A stretch of 64,000 nt of DNA from Staphylococcus simulans (GTDB lineage: Bacteria; Bacillota; Bacilli; Staphylococcales; Staphylococcaceae): contig NZ_MRZJ01000003.1 in the NCBI RefSeq assembly GCF_002994445.1, forward strand, positions 62,001 to 126,000, written 5' to 3'. Under the pieces are notes generated by a model that was given only the letters and a program-made list of their open reading frames with translations, had not been told where the DNA came from and made no database searches. The translations under genes and the position numbers were made by a program. Position 1 is the first letter of the stretch, and each line of letters opens with the position of its first letter. This document shows positions 45,860-55,190 of this stretch, piece after piece.

Positions 45860-46546
45860 TTATAAATACGTATTGCTGTTTTGTTTAATGAAGTGATGAT
45901 CAATATAGAACGCGATAGGTGTGATGATAAATGAAATAATGATAAAGGTCCAGTTATTGATTTGGATAGATGGACCAAATGCCAAATACGATTGCGGGAT
46001 ATATAAGACGTAAAAGAGTAATGCAATTAATGCGAAAATCACGACATAGGTTAATATCCATACCCAATTCGACTTGTTAAAGGCTTGGATTTGAACGGTT
46101 TTGAAAGTCCACCATACGAATAAGAAAATGATGAACAATCCAGCCAGAACTACAATAGGAAACGTAAAGTAATAAATCGGCTTTGCGCCTATAAAGAAAC
46201 CGATAAAACCTTTAAAGAAGCAGAATATCCCGAGTAAAAACAAGATATGATGCCATACATACTTAAAGATGTTCTTTAAGGTTTCATTTTTTAATTCTTT
46301 AATGGTTCTCACCGCATGTGCTTTAGGATTATGGTCAAAGAAATCCATGGCCAGCATGCCTTGGTTCTCTGATTTAAGCAGCTGTCTTAAAATACGGTTT
46401 AGTACTCGTTCAGAATCGTGGGGATTGACACGCAGATCAGCACGAATATAAGTCATGTAGCTTTCAAATATTTCTCGGTCGGTATTATTCAAATGCAGCG
46501 ACTTAACATTATTTTCACGCATCAACCGTTCCGTGGATTTAGGCAT
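45860..46546 (-). CDS. DUF1129-like membrane protein
   Basis: Protein of 228 residues. The soluble helical N-terminal part (1-95: LHLNNTDREIFESYMTYIR and a later segment RVLNRILRQLLKSENQG) has the DUF1129/DUF1048 pattern of short acidic helical domains, followed by five hydrophobic helices. GAGGAGG just before the ATG at 46546 sets the start, ten codons inside the open frame. Function unknown. Divergent from the lipoprotein gene with about 200 bp between. Confidence 0.65.
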   Translation of the reverse strand: MPKSTERLMRENNVKSLHLNNTDREIFESYMTYIRADLRVNPHDSERVLNRILRQLLKSENQGMLAMDFFDHNPKAHAVRTIKELKNETLKNIFKYVWHHILFLLGIFCFFKGFIGFFIGAKPIYYFTFPIVVLAGLFIIFLFVWWTFKTVQIQAFNKSNWVWILTYVVIFALIALLFYVLYIPQSYLAFGPSIQINNWTFIIISFIITPIAFYIDHHFIKQNSNTYL

Positions 46547-46749
46547 ATAGCAAACCTCCTCGATTCTTTTTATCAATCAAGAATATTATGACTAAGTTAA
46601 GCGTATAAATCAATTACAGACGCATCGAAAGCAAAAATTTTCTGCGGTTTGATTGTAAACTATGAAGCAACGTACGATACATGGTAAAATATAAGTAGAA
46701 AATCAGCGCAATGATGAGCTGGATTGAGGATTAAAGGAGTACAAATCAA

Positions 46750-47127
46750 ATGAAGAAGGTAATCATGCTGCTGCTGGCTTCAACCTTAGTGTTAGGTGCT
46801 TGCGGGAAGAGTGATGAAAAGGCAGCGCTAGAGAAAGATATCGATAAGCTTGAAAAGGAAAATAAAAAATTAAAAGCAGCAAAAGATAAGCTTGAAAAAG
46901 AAGAAAAAGCGACACAAGAACGTGTCGATAAATTACAAGATGAAGTCAAAGATAAAGTTGCGACTGAAAGTGCTAAGCAACGTTCAAAACAAGAGGAAAA
47001 AGATAAAGCAGCAAAAGAAGACAAAGCAAAAGATAAAACAGATTCATCTGCACAGTCTGAGACTTCAACCTCTAAGTCTAAGACAAACTCAAAACAACAA
47101 GAGAAGGACACAACGAAGCAGCCTTAG
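46750..47127 (+). CDS. Small coiled-coil lipoprotein
   Basis: Secreted lipoprotein of 125 residues. The N-terminal signal peptide ends with the lipobox LVLGAC (Cys about 20), after which the mature chain is almost entirely Lys/Glu/Asp-rich coiled coil (residues 24-75) and then a Lys/Ser/Thr-rich disordered tail. GGAG precedes the ATG. No known domain. Such low-complexity lipoproteins may span the wall or tether to it; that is a guess. Confidence 0.78.
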   Translation: MKKVIMLLLASTLVLGACGKSDEKAALEKDIDKLEKENKKLKAAKDKLEKEEKATQERVDKLQDEVKDKVATESAKQRSKQEEKDKAAKEDKAKDKTDSSAQSETSTSKSKTNSKQQEKDTTKQP

Positions 47128-47129
47128 GC

Positions 47130-47155
47130 GTTTGCACAAAAAGCCTAAAGGGTAT
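47130..47155 (+). promoter_or_regulatory. Putative sigma-B promoter
   Basis: GTTTGC (47130-47135) and GGGTAT (47150-47155) are separated by 14 bases, fitting the staphylococcal sigma-B consensus GTTTAA-N12-15-GGGTAT. It lies about 44 bases upstream of the next gene. Confidence 0.5.
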
Positions 47156-47198
47156 GAAAGAGGTAACAGAGTAACGAACTAAAGGAGTCGATTAAACC

Positions 47199-47510
47199 AT
47201 GCACGAACAACAATTTTTCGAATTAGAAGGCAAACAAATGACTTTAAGAGAAGTCGGCAAAGCAATTGAAAAAATTACGGGGTATGAACATACATCACCT
47301 TCTGCACAAGTTAAACGCAGAGTTGCACAAAAACCAAACTTCGAGTCTGATACAGATACTTTTGAAGCTACATATCAGTTGAGCCACTTAGGCGACTTTG
47401 TAGACGTTGTATTTACTGCGCCTAAAAGCGAGAAAGAACGTCTGCAAGAAGTTCCGGTCACAGTGCAGCTGATCAGTTACAACACACGCTCTGAATATCC
47501 TCAAGCTTAA
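47199..47510 (+). CDS. Conserved hypothetical staphylococcal protein
   Basis: Soluble protein of 103 residues that I do not recognise. The N-terminus (FELEGKQMTLREVGKAIEKITGYE) looks like a small regulatory or toxin-antitoxin-type fold, then beta strands follow (FEATYQLSHLGDFVDVVFTA and EVPVTVQLISYNT). No membrane segment. AAAGGAG upstream of the ATG. Preceded by a sigma-B-like promoter, suggesting stress expression. Confidence 0.7.
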   Translation: MHEQQFFELEGKQMTLREVGKAIEKITGYEHTSPSAQVKRRVAQKPNFESDTDTFEATYQLSHLGDFVDVVFTAPKSEKERLQEVPVTVQLISYNTRSEYPQA

Positions 47511-47701
47511 TTTGAGGGCAATATACTGCAACTTTGCAGTTAACAATCAAATAGATAGTGTGAAGGGCACTCGTAAGTGAAGTGCAGTGATAACAACCAT
47601 GTATAAGAACGAGAGTACAATCTACTTTGCTACAGTGCTTTTTTGTATATCATTTTTTACGCGATCACAAGAGATTGAATGGGTGTACGAGGTGGAATCA
47701 A

Positions 47702-48247
47702 ATGAGCGTATATTTGGAAACACAACGTTTAAAGTTAAGAGATTGGGAGGAAAAAGACTTATTGCCGTTTCAAAGAATGAATGCTAATCGGCAAGTGCGT
47801 CGCTTCTTCCCGAGCATTCTGAGTTACAGACGATCTGAATTGGATATACAAGCCATGCAGAACAATCTCCAAAGAGAAGGCATCGGGTTATTTGCGGTAG
47901 AACTCAAAGAGAGTGGTGAATGGATAGGCTTTGTCGGGTTGAATTATCTGCCTAAGAACAGTAAGTATCCATTTAAAGAATTGCCGTTTTATGAAATTGG
48001 CTGGCGTTTAATCCCAGAAGTTTGGGATAACGGTATAGCCACAGAAGGGGCGAAAGCGGTATTGGAGTATGCTGCTGAAAAAGGTATTAATGAAGTCTAT
48101 AGTTTAGCAGCAGCAGAAAATACAGCATCACGACGCGTAATGGATAAAATCGGTATGCAGCATTTTGATGATTTCGAGCTGCCTACTGTGTCTAAAATCC
48201 ATCCTTTAAGACAACAAGTCAGATATTATAAGAAGCTGAACGAATAA
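47702..48247 (+). CDS. RimJ/RimL-type GNAT acetyltransferase
   Basis: Acetyltransferase of 181 residues of the RimJ/RimL branch: LETQRLKLRDWEEKDL at the N-terminus, the core YEIGWRLIPEVWDNGIATEGAKAVLEYA (G-x-G/A acetyl-CoA loop reading NGIATEG), and NTASRRVMDKIGM. Starts at the ATG at 47702 after GAGGTGG; the longer frame from 47627 would add a hydrophobic tail that does not belong to the family. The substrate may be a ribosomal protein N-terminus or an antibiotic; not decidable. Confidence 0.85.
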   Translation: MSVYLETQRLKLRDWEEKDLLPFQRMNANRQVRRFFPSILSYRRSELDIQAMQNNLQREGIGLFAVELKESGEWIGFVGLNYLPKNSKYPFKELPFYEIGWRLIPEVWDNGIATEGAKAVLEYAAEKGINEVYSLAAAENTASRRVMDKIGMQHFDDFELPTVSKIHPLRQQVRYYKKLNE

Positions 48248-48282
48248 AGAGAGCAACGCATTTTGAAGCGCTGCTCTCTTTT
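48246..48282 (+). terminator. Terminator between convergent genes
   Basis: AAAGAGAGCA pairs with TGCTCTCTTT, with an inner CGC/GCG. Confidence 0.85.
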
Positions 48283-48295
48283 CATGTGCTGTTTA

Positions 48296-48871
48296 TTAAT
48301 CATAGGTACGTGTGCCGACAGAATGGTAATGTTCAAGACTGTTGAATAAGCTGTCTAAATCATTGTAAAGCGGTGCTAATGAACGGTATTTATCATCGAT
48401 AAAACCAGCTTTGATCATTTCATCGATTAAGTGTTGAAGCGGTTCGAAGAAACCATTGATATTAAAGACTGCCATAGGTTTTGTGTGGATACCGATTTGT
48501 GCCCAGCTGTATGTTTCAAAGAATTCTTCTAATGAGCCGGCACCGCCGGGTGCTAAAATAAAAGCATCTGCGCGCTTGCTCATTTCAGCTTTGCGTCCAT
48601 GTAATGAATCTACGAGTACTAAATCTGTTAAACGCTGGCTGGTAATTTCTTTATCATCTAAACTTTTCGGCATGACACCGATTGCACTGCCGCCATTATC
48701 TAATACACCATTAGAAATTGCGCCCATAATACCGACAGAACCTGCACCAAAGACAAGTTCATAACCATGCTCTGCCATATACTTGCCTAAAGCATAACCC
48801 TGCTGCATATAAATTTCATCTTTGCCTTTGCTTGCTCCGCAATAGACTGCGATACGTTTTATTTTACTCAT
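48296..48871 (-). CDS. LOG-family protein (cytokinin riboside phosphoribohydrolase-like)
   Basis: Rossmann-fold LOG/TIGR00730 protein of 191 residues. The signature is APGGAGSLEEFFE, which is PGGxGTxxE with Thr changed to Ser, preceded by GRKAEMSKRADAFI. Family members hydrolyse nucleoside 5'-monophosphates to base and ribose-5-phosphate. AGGAG upstream fits the ATG at 48871, not the ATG three codons earlier, which overlaps that site. Last gene of a minus-strand run of three. Confidence 0.87.
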   Translation of the reverse strand: MSKIKRIAVYCGASKGKDEIYMQQGYALGKYMAEHGYELVFGAGSVGIMGAISNGVLDNGGSAIGVMPKSLDDKEITSQRLTDLVLVDSLHGRKAEMSKRADAFILAPGGAGSLEEFFETYSWAQIGIHTKPMAVFNINGFFEPLQHLIDEMIKAGFIDDKYRSLAPLYNDLDSLFNSLEHYHSVGTRTYD

Positions 48872-48883
48872 GCTTTTCATCTC

Positions 48884-49336
48884 CTAAGAAGAAATCTGTG
48901 CTATGACACGTTGGAAGGATTGTTCGAATTTTGCACGTGCTTCATCTGAGAACTTTTTAGGACCTTTATGTCTTTTGCCTTGATGTCTGGTTTGTGCATT
49001 CAAATAACGCTGTTCCAGTAGTTGTGCTATATTCTTATCACTATATAGCATACCATTATGATGAAGAACATACTGGATTTTACCGATTAACAGACTTGCT
49101 AAACCGTAATCTTGTGTGACAACAATATCATCAGGCTGTGCAAGCTGGACGATTTTGTAATCGACTTGATCAGGTCCGTCATCTACATATGAAACTTTGA
49201 CATGTTCAGGATAATCTCGCATTGAGAAGTGAGAATAACTGCGTACTAACACAACAAAAATGCCTGTCCCTTCAGTCAATTGGATAATTGAGTCTGTAAC
49301 AGGACAAGCATCTCCGTCAATAATCACTTGTGTCAT
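48884..49336 (-). CDS. YaiI/YqxD family (DUF188) protein
   Basis: PIN-like-fold UPF0178/DUF188 protein of 150 residues. Acidic motifs VIIDGDACPV at the N-terminus and DIVVTQDYGLA mark the family, and RHQGKRHKGPKKFSDEAR is its conserved basic region. The PIN-like aspartates suggest a nuclease, not shown. The ATG overlaps or abuts the stop of the upstream coiled-coil gene, so translation is coupled. Confidence 0.9.
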   Translation of the reverse strand: MTQVIIDGDACPVTDSIIQLTEGTGIFVVLVRSYSHFSMRDYPEHVKVSYVDDGPDQVDYKIVQLAQPDDIVVTQDYGLASLLIGKIQYVLHHNGMLYSDKNIAQLLEQRYLNAQTRHQGKRHKGPKKFSDEARAKFEQSFQRVIAQISS

Positions 49337-50038
49337 TTAGAGATTCGGCTTTTTCTCGTGTTTTTGAATTTCCGCAATACGTTCTTCTTGGTTAGTACGT
49401 CTGTCTTCTTCTTCTGCTTTTAAACGTTGTTCAATACGGTCTTCTAAAATACGATTCATGTCATAAGCTTCATCTTTATTTTCTTGTTCAAGTTCTTCGC
49501 CTTTATTTTCAAGCTGTTTATCAGATTGTCCGCCTGGTACGAGACCTACTTTTTTCTCATACTTTTGAGCGTCTTTCATTTCTTTTACAAGGCGTTTACG
49601 TGTTGCTTCTGCGTCTTTATCTTCTTGTTTTTGACGCTTCTCGATGTTTTTCTCTAATTTCTTCGCCATCTTTTTAGCTTCTTTTTCGTTTTTCTTCTCT
49701 AATTTATCGCCTTTTGCTTTGATACGCTCAGGGTCATTGGCTTTTGCTTCTTTTTTAGCTTGGCGTTTTTCTTCCATTTCTTGTTTCTTCTCGCTGACAT
49801 ATTGTTTAAGGTCAGAAGATTTATTAGAAACCGCCGTTGCCGCTTTAGAAGATTTATCCGATACATTGCTCGCAAATTGCGATGATTTGTCAGAGACATT
49901 TTGTCTTAAGTTTGCAGTTTTATCATTCACTTTTTTTACATCAGGATGATCCTTGATGCGTTTACGTTCTACAATTAAAGGCACAAGAATGATAGGCAGT
50001 ACCGTTAACAATGTTCTAATTAATCTTTTCTTCTCCAT
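49337..50038 (-). CDS. Membrane-anchored charged coiled-coil protein
   Basis: Protein of 233 residues with one N-terminal membrane segment (RTLLTVLPIILVPLIVE), then a Ser/Lys repeat region (four copies of a DKSSxxASNV-like unit around 40-75) and long Lys/Glu-rich coiled coil to the end. GGAGGCC supports the start at 50038, five codons into the frame. No enzyme motif. A homologue with the same order upstream of the DUF188 and LOG genes is expected in other staphylococci; function unknown. Confidence 0.75.
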   Translation of the reverse strand: MEKKRLIRTLLTVLPIILVPLIVERKRIKDHPDVKKVNDKTANLRQNVSDKSSQFASNVSDKSSKAATAVSNKSSDLKQYVSEKKQEMEEKRQAKKEAKANDPERIKAKGDKLEKKNEKEAKKMAKKLEKNIEKRQKQEDKDAEATRKRLVKEMKDAQKYEKKVGLVPGGQSDKQLENKGEELEQENKDEAYDMNRILEDRIEQRLKAEEEDRRTNQEERIAEIQKHEKKPNL

Positions 50039-50165
50039 TTGAGTGGCCTCCATTTATTAGTATATAACTACTTAATACCCTGAGTCAGACAGGGATAAAC
50101 GAATACATTTGTATCATACACTACTTTTTTTAAGGGTCAAAGCAATTGTGGAGACAGGTGTTTGA

Positions 50166-50198
50166 AACAAAAAACCAGCACGCAATTTGTGCTGGTTG
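50166..50198 (-). terminator. uppP terminator
   Basis: AACCAGCAC/GTGCTGGTT with U tract on the minus strand. Confidence 0.88.
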
Positions 50199-50207
50199 TC
50201 TATTGTA

Positions 50208-51107
50208 TTAAATTCCTTTGCCGATACCGAATCCGAAGTAAAGAATAGCGATAAAGATAACTAAGATGATACGGTAAATCGCAAAAGGTACTAATTTAAT
50301 ACGATTGATTAAGTTTAAGAATAATCGGATTGACAGCAAGCCGAATAGGAATGCAGCTAAGAAACCGATAATATAGAATGGGATATGATTCAAATGAATG
50401 TATCCGATATGTTTGATTAATGATAAACCGCTTGCGGCTAACATAATCGGTACAGCCATAATAAATGTAAAGTCAGATGCGGCTTTATAATTCAATTTCA
50501 TTAATACCCCTGTTGAAATTGTAGAGCCTGAACGGCTGAAGCCCGGCCACATTGCGACCGCTTGCGATAAACCGATAACGAAAGCTTGCAAGTAAGTAAT
50601 CTGATCAATTGTTTCACGATGTGCATAACGGCGGCTGAATTTTTGTGCGAAAATCATATAGAAAGCACCTAGTAAAAGGCCAATCATAACCGTCGGCACA
50701 CTGAATAAGTATTTCTCGATAAAGTCGTCAAACAATAAACCTAAAATACCTGCAGGAATCATCCCGACTAATACATGCCATAAAGTTAAACGTTTTTGTT
50801 TTGTTTGTGCAGTTCTGCTTAACGTTTCGCCTTCGGCTGTATCTGGTGCTTGTGCTCCATGTCTATATTTTCCAATGTGCAGCATTTCAAAATAACGTTT
50901 TCTGAATACCCATGCTGCGGCGAAAACTGATCCGAGTTGAATGACAATTTTAAATGTAAATGCGGATTGAGACCCTAAGAAATCAGGGGATTTCAACCAC
51001 ATGTCATCGACGAGAATCATATGCCCAGTTGAGGAAACAGGTGCGAACTCTGTTAATCCTTCAACGATTCCCAGAATCAACGCTTTGAGTAATTCTAACA
51101 ATAACAT
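50208..51107 (-). CDS. uppP: Undecaprenyl-diphosphatase UppP (BacA)
   Basis: Membrane phosphatase of 299 residues that dephosphorylates undecaprenyl diphosphate, recycling the lipid carrier shared by peptidoglycan and teichoic acid synthesis and giving bacitracin tolerance. Signatures are GIVEGLTEFAPVSSTGHMILV and WPGFSRSGSTIS with about eight helices. AAGGATGG precedes the ATG. Same neighbourhood as in S. aureus, upstream of the mgrA region. Confidence 0.95.
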   Translation of the reverse strand: MLLLELLKALILGIVEGLTEFAPVSSTGHMILVDDMWLKSPDFLGSQSAFTFKIVIQLGSVFAAAWVFRKRYFEMLHIGKYRHGAQAPDTAEGETLSRTAQTKQKRLTLWHVLVGMIPAGILGLLFDDFIEKYLFSVPTVMIGLLLGAFYMIFAQKFSRRYAHRETIDQITYLQAFVIGLSQAVAMWPGFSRSGSTISTGVLMKLNYKAASDFTFIMAVPIMLAASGLSLIKHIGYIHLNHIPFYIIGFLAAFLFGLLSIRLFLNLINRIKLVPFAIYRIILVIFIAILYFGFGIGKGI

Positions 51108-51439
51108 AGCGTACCATCCTTATTTGTGATTAATAGTTTTAATTGTAGTATGTAAATACTTGTTGAAACAACTTTTATGATAGCACATAAAAAATTCTTT
51201 GTGCTACTAATTATTGAAGGAATTTGAAAGATAGGACTTAAGATGTAGCATGAGGCTGCGTGCAATTATGACAGAATCTTGAATGATAAATTCAAAATTA
51301 AAAAGAATTCTAAGACGAAAAAATTGAAAAAGCCACATAGATGTTTTAAGTTGAAGATAAGACATTTTTTGACACAAATGACTACTTGAGAAAACAATCA
51401 GGTCGTTACATCTTAGAAAAGATGAAACCAAACACAGTG

Positions 51440-51485
51440 GGTGGGACAAGTATGCTTGATACACATACGTGTTCCACCTTTGTTG
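51440..51485 (+). promoter_or_regulatory. Long hairpin in the cydD leader
   Basis: GGTGGGAC-AA-GTATG pairs with CATAC-GT-GTTCCACC (about 13 pairs, one mismatch, one wobble), followed by TTTGTTGT, 36 bases before the ATG. It could be an attenuator or a translational control element. The rest of the 400-bp gap is AT-rich with no gene. Confidence 0.5.
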
Positions 51486-51520
51486 TATCACTTTCAGATA
51501 AATACATAAGGGTGAAAACA

Positions 51521-53161
51521 ATGAAGAATTTAATGCACTATGCTTTGAAATATATACACTATCCCATAGTAATGGGCATAATATGTGCAGCTTTAGCCGT
51601 TATTGTGGTAGTACAAAACGTGACCATCGCTAAAGTCTTAGATGCGATGTTGATTAAACAGAATCATCATATTACTGTCAGTGTACTATTAATTATCTTA
51701 CTAGGTGCTTTATTATTGCGTGCTGTCTTAAATATGACAAATCAATGGATAGGAACGCAGCTTGCTTATAAAGTGAAACGGAATTTGCGTCTGCGTATGG
51801 TAAACAGCACAATCCCTCAACCGATTGGTAAGCAAATGAGTGTGATGACAGAAAGTATCGATGGCATTACACCGTTTTATCAAGACTATCTGCCTCAAGT
51901 CTTCAGAGCGATTATGATACCGCTAGTGATTATCATTACGATGTGCTTTATTCATCTGAATACAGCATTGATTATGCTGGTTACTGCACCGTTTATTCCG
52001 GTCTTTTATATTATTTTCGGACTTAAAACACGTGATGAATCTAAAGAACAAATGACGTACTTAACACAATTCAGCCAACGCTTCTTAAACCTTGCGCAAG
52101 GTTTGGTGACTTTGAAACTATTCAATCGTTCGCACCAAGCGACAAACGCTATCTACAATGAAAGTACACGCTTTAGGGATTTAACAATGAAAATATTGCG
52201 CAGTGCATTCTTATCAGGACTGATGCTTGAATTTATCAGTTTATTAGGCATAGGAATTGTCGCATTAGAAGCAGGTTTAGGTTTGGTATTGTTTCATAGT
52301 GTCACTTTTGAAACAGCGGCTGTCGCAATTATTTTAGCACCTGAATTTTACAACTCGATTAAAGATTTAGGACAGGCGTTTCATACCGGTAAACAAAGTG
52401 AAGGTGCTGCAGATGTGGTCTTTGAAACATTAGATAACAGTAATGATAATAAATCTGAACGCACACATATAATCAATCAGCAGCAAGCACCTTTGATGAG
52501 ATTGGAACATGTGGATTATCGCTACCCTGGTGCTAAAAGCGATGCGGTGATGGATGCGCACTTTGATATTTATCAAGGTGAACATATTGCTTTAGTAGGA
52601 CCGAGCGGGGCAGGCAAAACCACGCTTTCTGAATTGATACTACAAGCATTGCCGTCGACTTCAGGCAGTATCTCGATACAATCAGAGCAGCTGCGCATGG
52701 GTGTATTAAGCCAACAGCCGTATATCTTTAATGCTTCTATTAAAGATAACGTTGCGATGTTTGAAACAGTGTCAGATGAACAAGTACATCAAGTATTGGA
52801 TGCAGTAGGTTTAACGGATAAAATCAATCAGCTGCCTCAAGGTATCGACACTTTCATAGGAGAAGGCGGAGAGATGTTGTCCGGAGGTCAAATGCGGCGT
52901 ATTGAATTATCACGCGTCTTATTAGCCCAACCTGATCTTGTTGTATTTGATGAACCTGCAACGGGGTTGGATGTATGGACAGAGCGTGTGATACAAGAAG
53001 CGTTAACAGCTTACTTTCATGACCGTACAGTGATTATGATTGCACATAGAGAAAGTACCATTCGTCGAGCAAAACGTCGTATCTATATGGAAAATGGTCG
53101 CATTACAACTGATGATAATGACATCTCGACGCAATGGCATAAAGGACGTGATAGACAATGA
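51521..53161 (+). CDS. cydD: Heterodimeric ABC exporter subunit CydD-like
   Basis: ABC half-transporter of 546 residues: six helices, then an ATPase domain with Walker A GPSGAGKTT, signature LSGGQ and Walker B LVVFDEPATGLD. With the next gene it forms the CydDC-type thiol (cysteine/glutathione) exporter needed for cytochrome bd assembly. The frame opens at 51386, but the ATG at 51521, after AAGGGTG, gives the normal length. It overlaps cydC by four bases. In S. aureus these two genes occupy the same place upstream of mgrA and are annotated only as ABC transporters. Confidence 0.82.
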   Translation: MKNLMHYALKYIHYPIVMGIICAALAVIVVVQNVTIAKVLDAMLIKQNHHITVSVLLIILLGALLLRAVLNMTNQWIGTQLAYKVKRNLRLRMVNSTIPQPIGKQMSVMTESIDGITPFYQDYLPQVFRAIMIPLVIIITMCFIHLNTALIMLVTAPFIPVFYIIFGLKTRDESKEQMTYLTQFSQRFLNLAQGLVTLKLFNRSHQATNAIYNESTRFRDLTMKILRSAFLSGLMLEFISLLGIGIVALEAGLGLVLFHSVTFETAAVAIILAPEFYNSIKDLGQAFHTGKQSEGAADVVFETLDNSNDNKSERTHIINQQQAPLMRLEHVDYRYPGAKSDAVMDAHFDIYQGEHIALVGPSGAGKTTLSELILQALPSTSGSISIQSEQLRMGVLSQQPYIFNASIKDNVAMFETVSDEQVHQVLDAVGLTDKINQLPQGIDTFIGEGGEMLSGGQMRRIELSRVLLAQPDLVVFDEPATGLDVWTERVIQEALTAYFHDRTVIMIAHRESTIRRAKRRIYMENGRITTDDNDISTQWHKGRDRQ

Positions 53162-54825
53162 AACGGCGCAGTATTCAATTCAAATTAGATAAAGATTTAG
53201 GATTGGCCATCTTATTCGGCGTTATCGGCAGTTTAGTTGCTATCGGTATGTTCTTCTTAAGCGGTTTAATGATTACGCAAGCAGCACAAAATGTACCGCT
53301 CTATGGTTTGATTGTCTTAGTGGTCTGTGTGAAGTTATTCGGAATGGTACGTGCGGTCATGCGCTATTTTGAACGTATTTTATCACACCGCACAACCTTT
53401 ACTATGTTGAGAGATGTACGTGCGCAATTTTTCAATGGCTTGATTCAAGTCGTACCTGATATTTACCGCAAGTTTAAATCGAGTGATTTGATTGCGCGAA
53501 TGGTTTCAAGTGTTGAGGCACTGCAGAATATCTATTTAAGAGTGTATTATCCGCCAGTCGTTATCGGATTAACTGCGACACTGACGATGATTACACTGTT
53601 CTTCTTTTCTTGGGCACATACTATGTTATTGGCAATCAGTATGCTGATTGCATTAGGTATATTGCCATGGTTATGTGCAAAGCGTGCACAACTGCAGCAA
53701 CAACGTGCTGCACGAGAAGAAGCAGACTTCTTAAGTCGTTACTTCGATTATAAGGAAGGATATGAAGAACTTGAACGATTTCATAAGCAAACAGCGTATC
53801 GTCAATCTGTCACTAACCATTTAGAACGTTACAGCCGAACACAAAGAAAAGAACAACGCTTTCTGACGTTGTATGAATTTGCATTAGACCTTGTGTCCAT
53901 GATTGCTTTATTCTTTTGTGTCGCATTAGGTGTAACACAAGTGCAGAACGGACAGTTGGATGTCATCTATCTGACAAGTATTGTTTTAATGCTGCTGACG
54001 TTGTTTGAACAAGCGGTTTCAATGAGTAACGTCGCATATTATAAAGCAGATACTGATCAAGCATTATTAGATTTAGAAAGTGTGATGAAAGGGGTACCTG
54101 CTAAAAAAGATAAAGTGGTTTTAGATAGTACTTCTAATGCATCGTTGACAGTAGAACACATGACATTTAAATACGAACATCAAGTGAATGCAGTGCTGCA
54201 AGGCATTGATTTAAACGTTCAACCTGGTGAACGAATCGCGATTGTCGGTCCTTCTGGTTCAGGCAAGAGTACCTTGCTGCAAGTGATGGCAGGTTTATAT
54301 CAAACTTCATCAGGCAGTGTGCAGTATGCTGATCAAGCGACGTATGACCTGACTGAACAGCAAAAAGCACAAGTCTTTAATGTGCTGCTCCAGCATCAGC
54401 AATTATTCGACGGTACAGTGCGCGATAATTTATTATCTGATGCAGGTGATAAAGAAATGCGTAAGGTGTTAAATGATTTAGGACTAGATTATATAGATTT
54501 AGATTACGTCATTACTTTAAGCGGAAAAGGATTATCAGGAGGAGAACTGCAGCGGCTTTGTTTAGCAAGACTCTTCCTCAAAGCAGCACCGGTTTGGTTG
54601 ATTGATGAACCGACACGTGCACTGGATTGGGAGAACAGTCAAAATGCCATGCATCGTTTAATCTCTGAAAGCGAAACATTGATTGTAGCGACACATGATT
54701 TAGAATTGCTACAACAATTTGATCGAATTGCGGTCATGGTGGAAGGACGAATCATTGAAATAGGAACTTATCCTGACTTAATGCAGCAGCAAGGGGCACT
54801 GTATGAAATGGTGACATTAAATTAG
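53158..54825 (+). CDS. cydC: Heterodimeric ABC exporter subunit CydC-like
   Basis: Partner half-transporter of 555 residues with six helices (FLSGLMITQAAQNVPLYGLIVLVVCVKLFGMVRAVMRYFER region typical of CydC, kept short here: GMVRAVMRYFERILSHRTT) and an ATPase with Walker A GPSGSGKST, signature LSGGEL and Walker B VWLIDEPTRALD. Last gene of the operon, followed by a strong terminator. No cydAB genes are in the window. Confidence 0.82.
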   Translation: MKRRSIQFKLDKDLGLAILFGVIGSLVAIGMFFLSGLMITQAAQNVPLYGLIVLVVCVKLFGMVRAVMRYFERILSHRTTFTMLRDVRAQFFNGLIQVVPDIYRKFKSSDLIARMVSSVEALQNIYLRVYYPPVVIGLTATLTMITLFFFSWAHTMLLAISMLIALGILPWLCAKRAQLQQQRAAREEADFLSRYFDYKEGYEELERFHKQTAYRQSVTNHLERYSRTQRKEQRFLTLYEFALDLVSMIALFFCVALGVTQVQNGQLDVIYLTSIVLMLLTLFEQAVSMSNVAYYKADTDQALLDLESVMKGVPAKKDKVVLDSTSNASLTVEHMTFKYEHQVNAVLQGIDLNVQPGERIAIVGPSGSGKSTLLQVMAGLYQTSSGSVQYADQATYDLTEQQKAQVFNVLLQHQQLFDGTVRDNLLSDAGDKEMRKVLNDLGLDYIDLDYVITLSGKGLSGGELQRLCLARLFLKAAPVWLIDEPTRALDWENSQNAMHRLISESETLIVATHDLELLQQFDRIAVMVEGRIIEIGTYPDLMQQQGALYEMVTLN

Positions 54826-54875
54826 TGCTAGCAAATATTTCAAAATACAATTTTATAATCATTATTATTAGAAAT

Positions 54876-54921
54876 AAGCGCAAAACAGCTAAAAACTTTC
54901 ATAGCATGTTTTGCGCTTTTA
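54876..54921 (+). terminator. cydDC terminator
   Basis: AAGCGCAAAACA pairs with TGTTTTGCGCTT, followed by Ts. The remainder of the 365-bp gap to mgrA holds the mgrA terminator and AT-rich sequence only. Confidence 0.9.
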
Positions 54922-55085
54922 ATAGATAGTGGTTCTATTATGTATGTACTTTGAATGGTAAAGTATCTAATCTTCTCTGTTTTTAAGTTGTTTGATATAG
55001 TGCAGTGTAATAGCAATTGGACTGATAAAACAATATATTCAAAAATAAGTTTGCTTTTCGTGCTAATGTGTTGGAAGATAGAGTA

Positions 55086-55128
55086 AAGAAAAAGGCTGAA
55101 CCCTCTAATTAATAGAAGATTCAGCCTG
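55086..55128 (-). terminator. mgrA terminator
   Basis: AGGCTGAA pairs with TTCAGCCT; on the minus strand the stem is followed by TTTTTCTTT. Confidence 0.8.
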
Positions 55129-55190
55129 AATGCTTTATCTTAAAAGTGAAAAAACTGCAAGTTATCACTCTAATTTTAATGGCGTTATAA

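Noticed and set aside
46746..47111. Minus-strand Ser/Phe-rich frame opposite the lipoprotein gene
   Set aside because: Antisense shadow of a Lys/Glu-rich gene; the plus-strand gene has a lipobox and ribosome site.
49644..49949. Plus-strand hydrophobic frame of about 100 codons
   Set aside because: It is the antisense shadow of the Lys/Glu-rich coiled-coil gene; Phe/Leu/Ser composition comes from the complementary codons.
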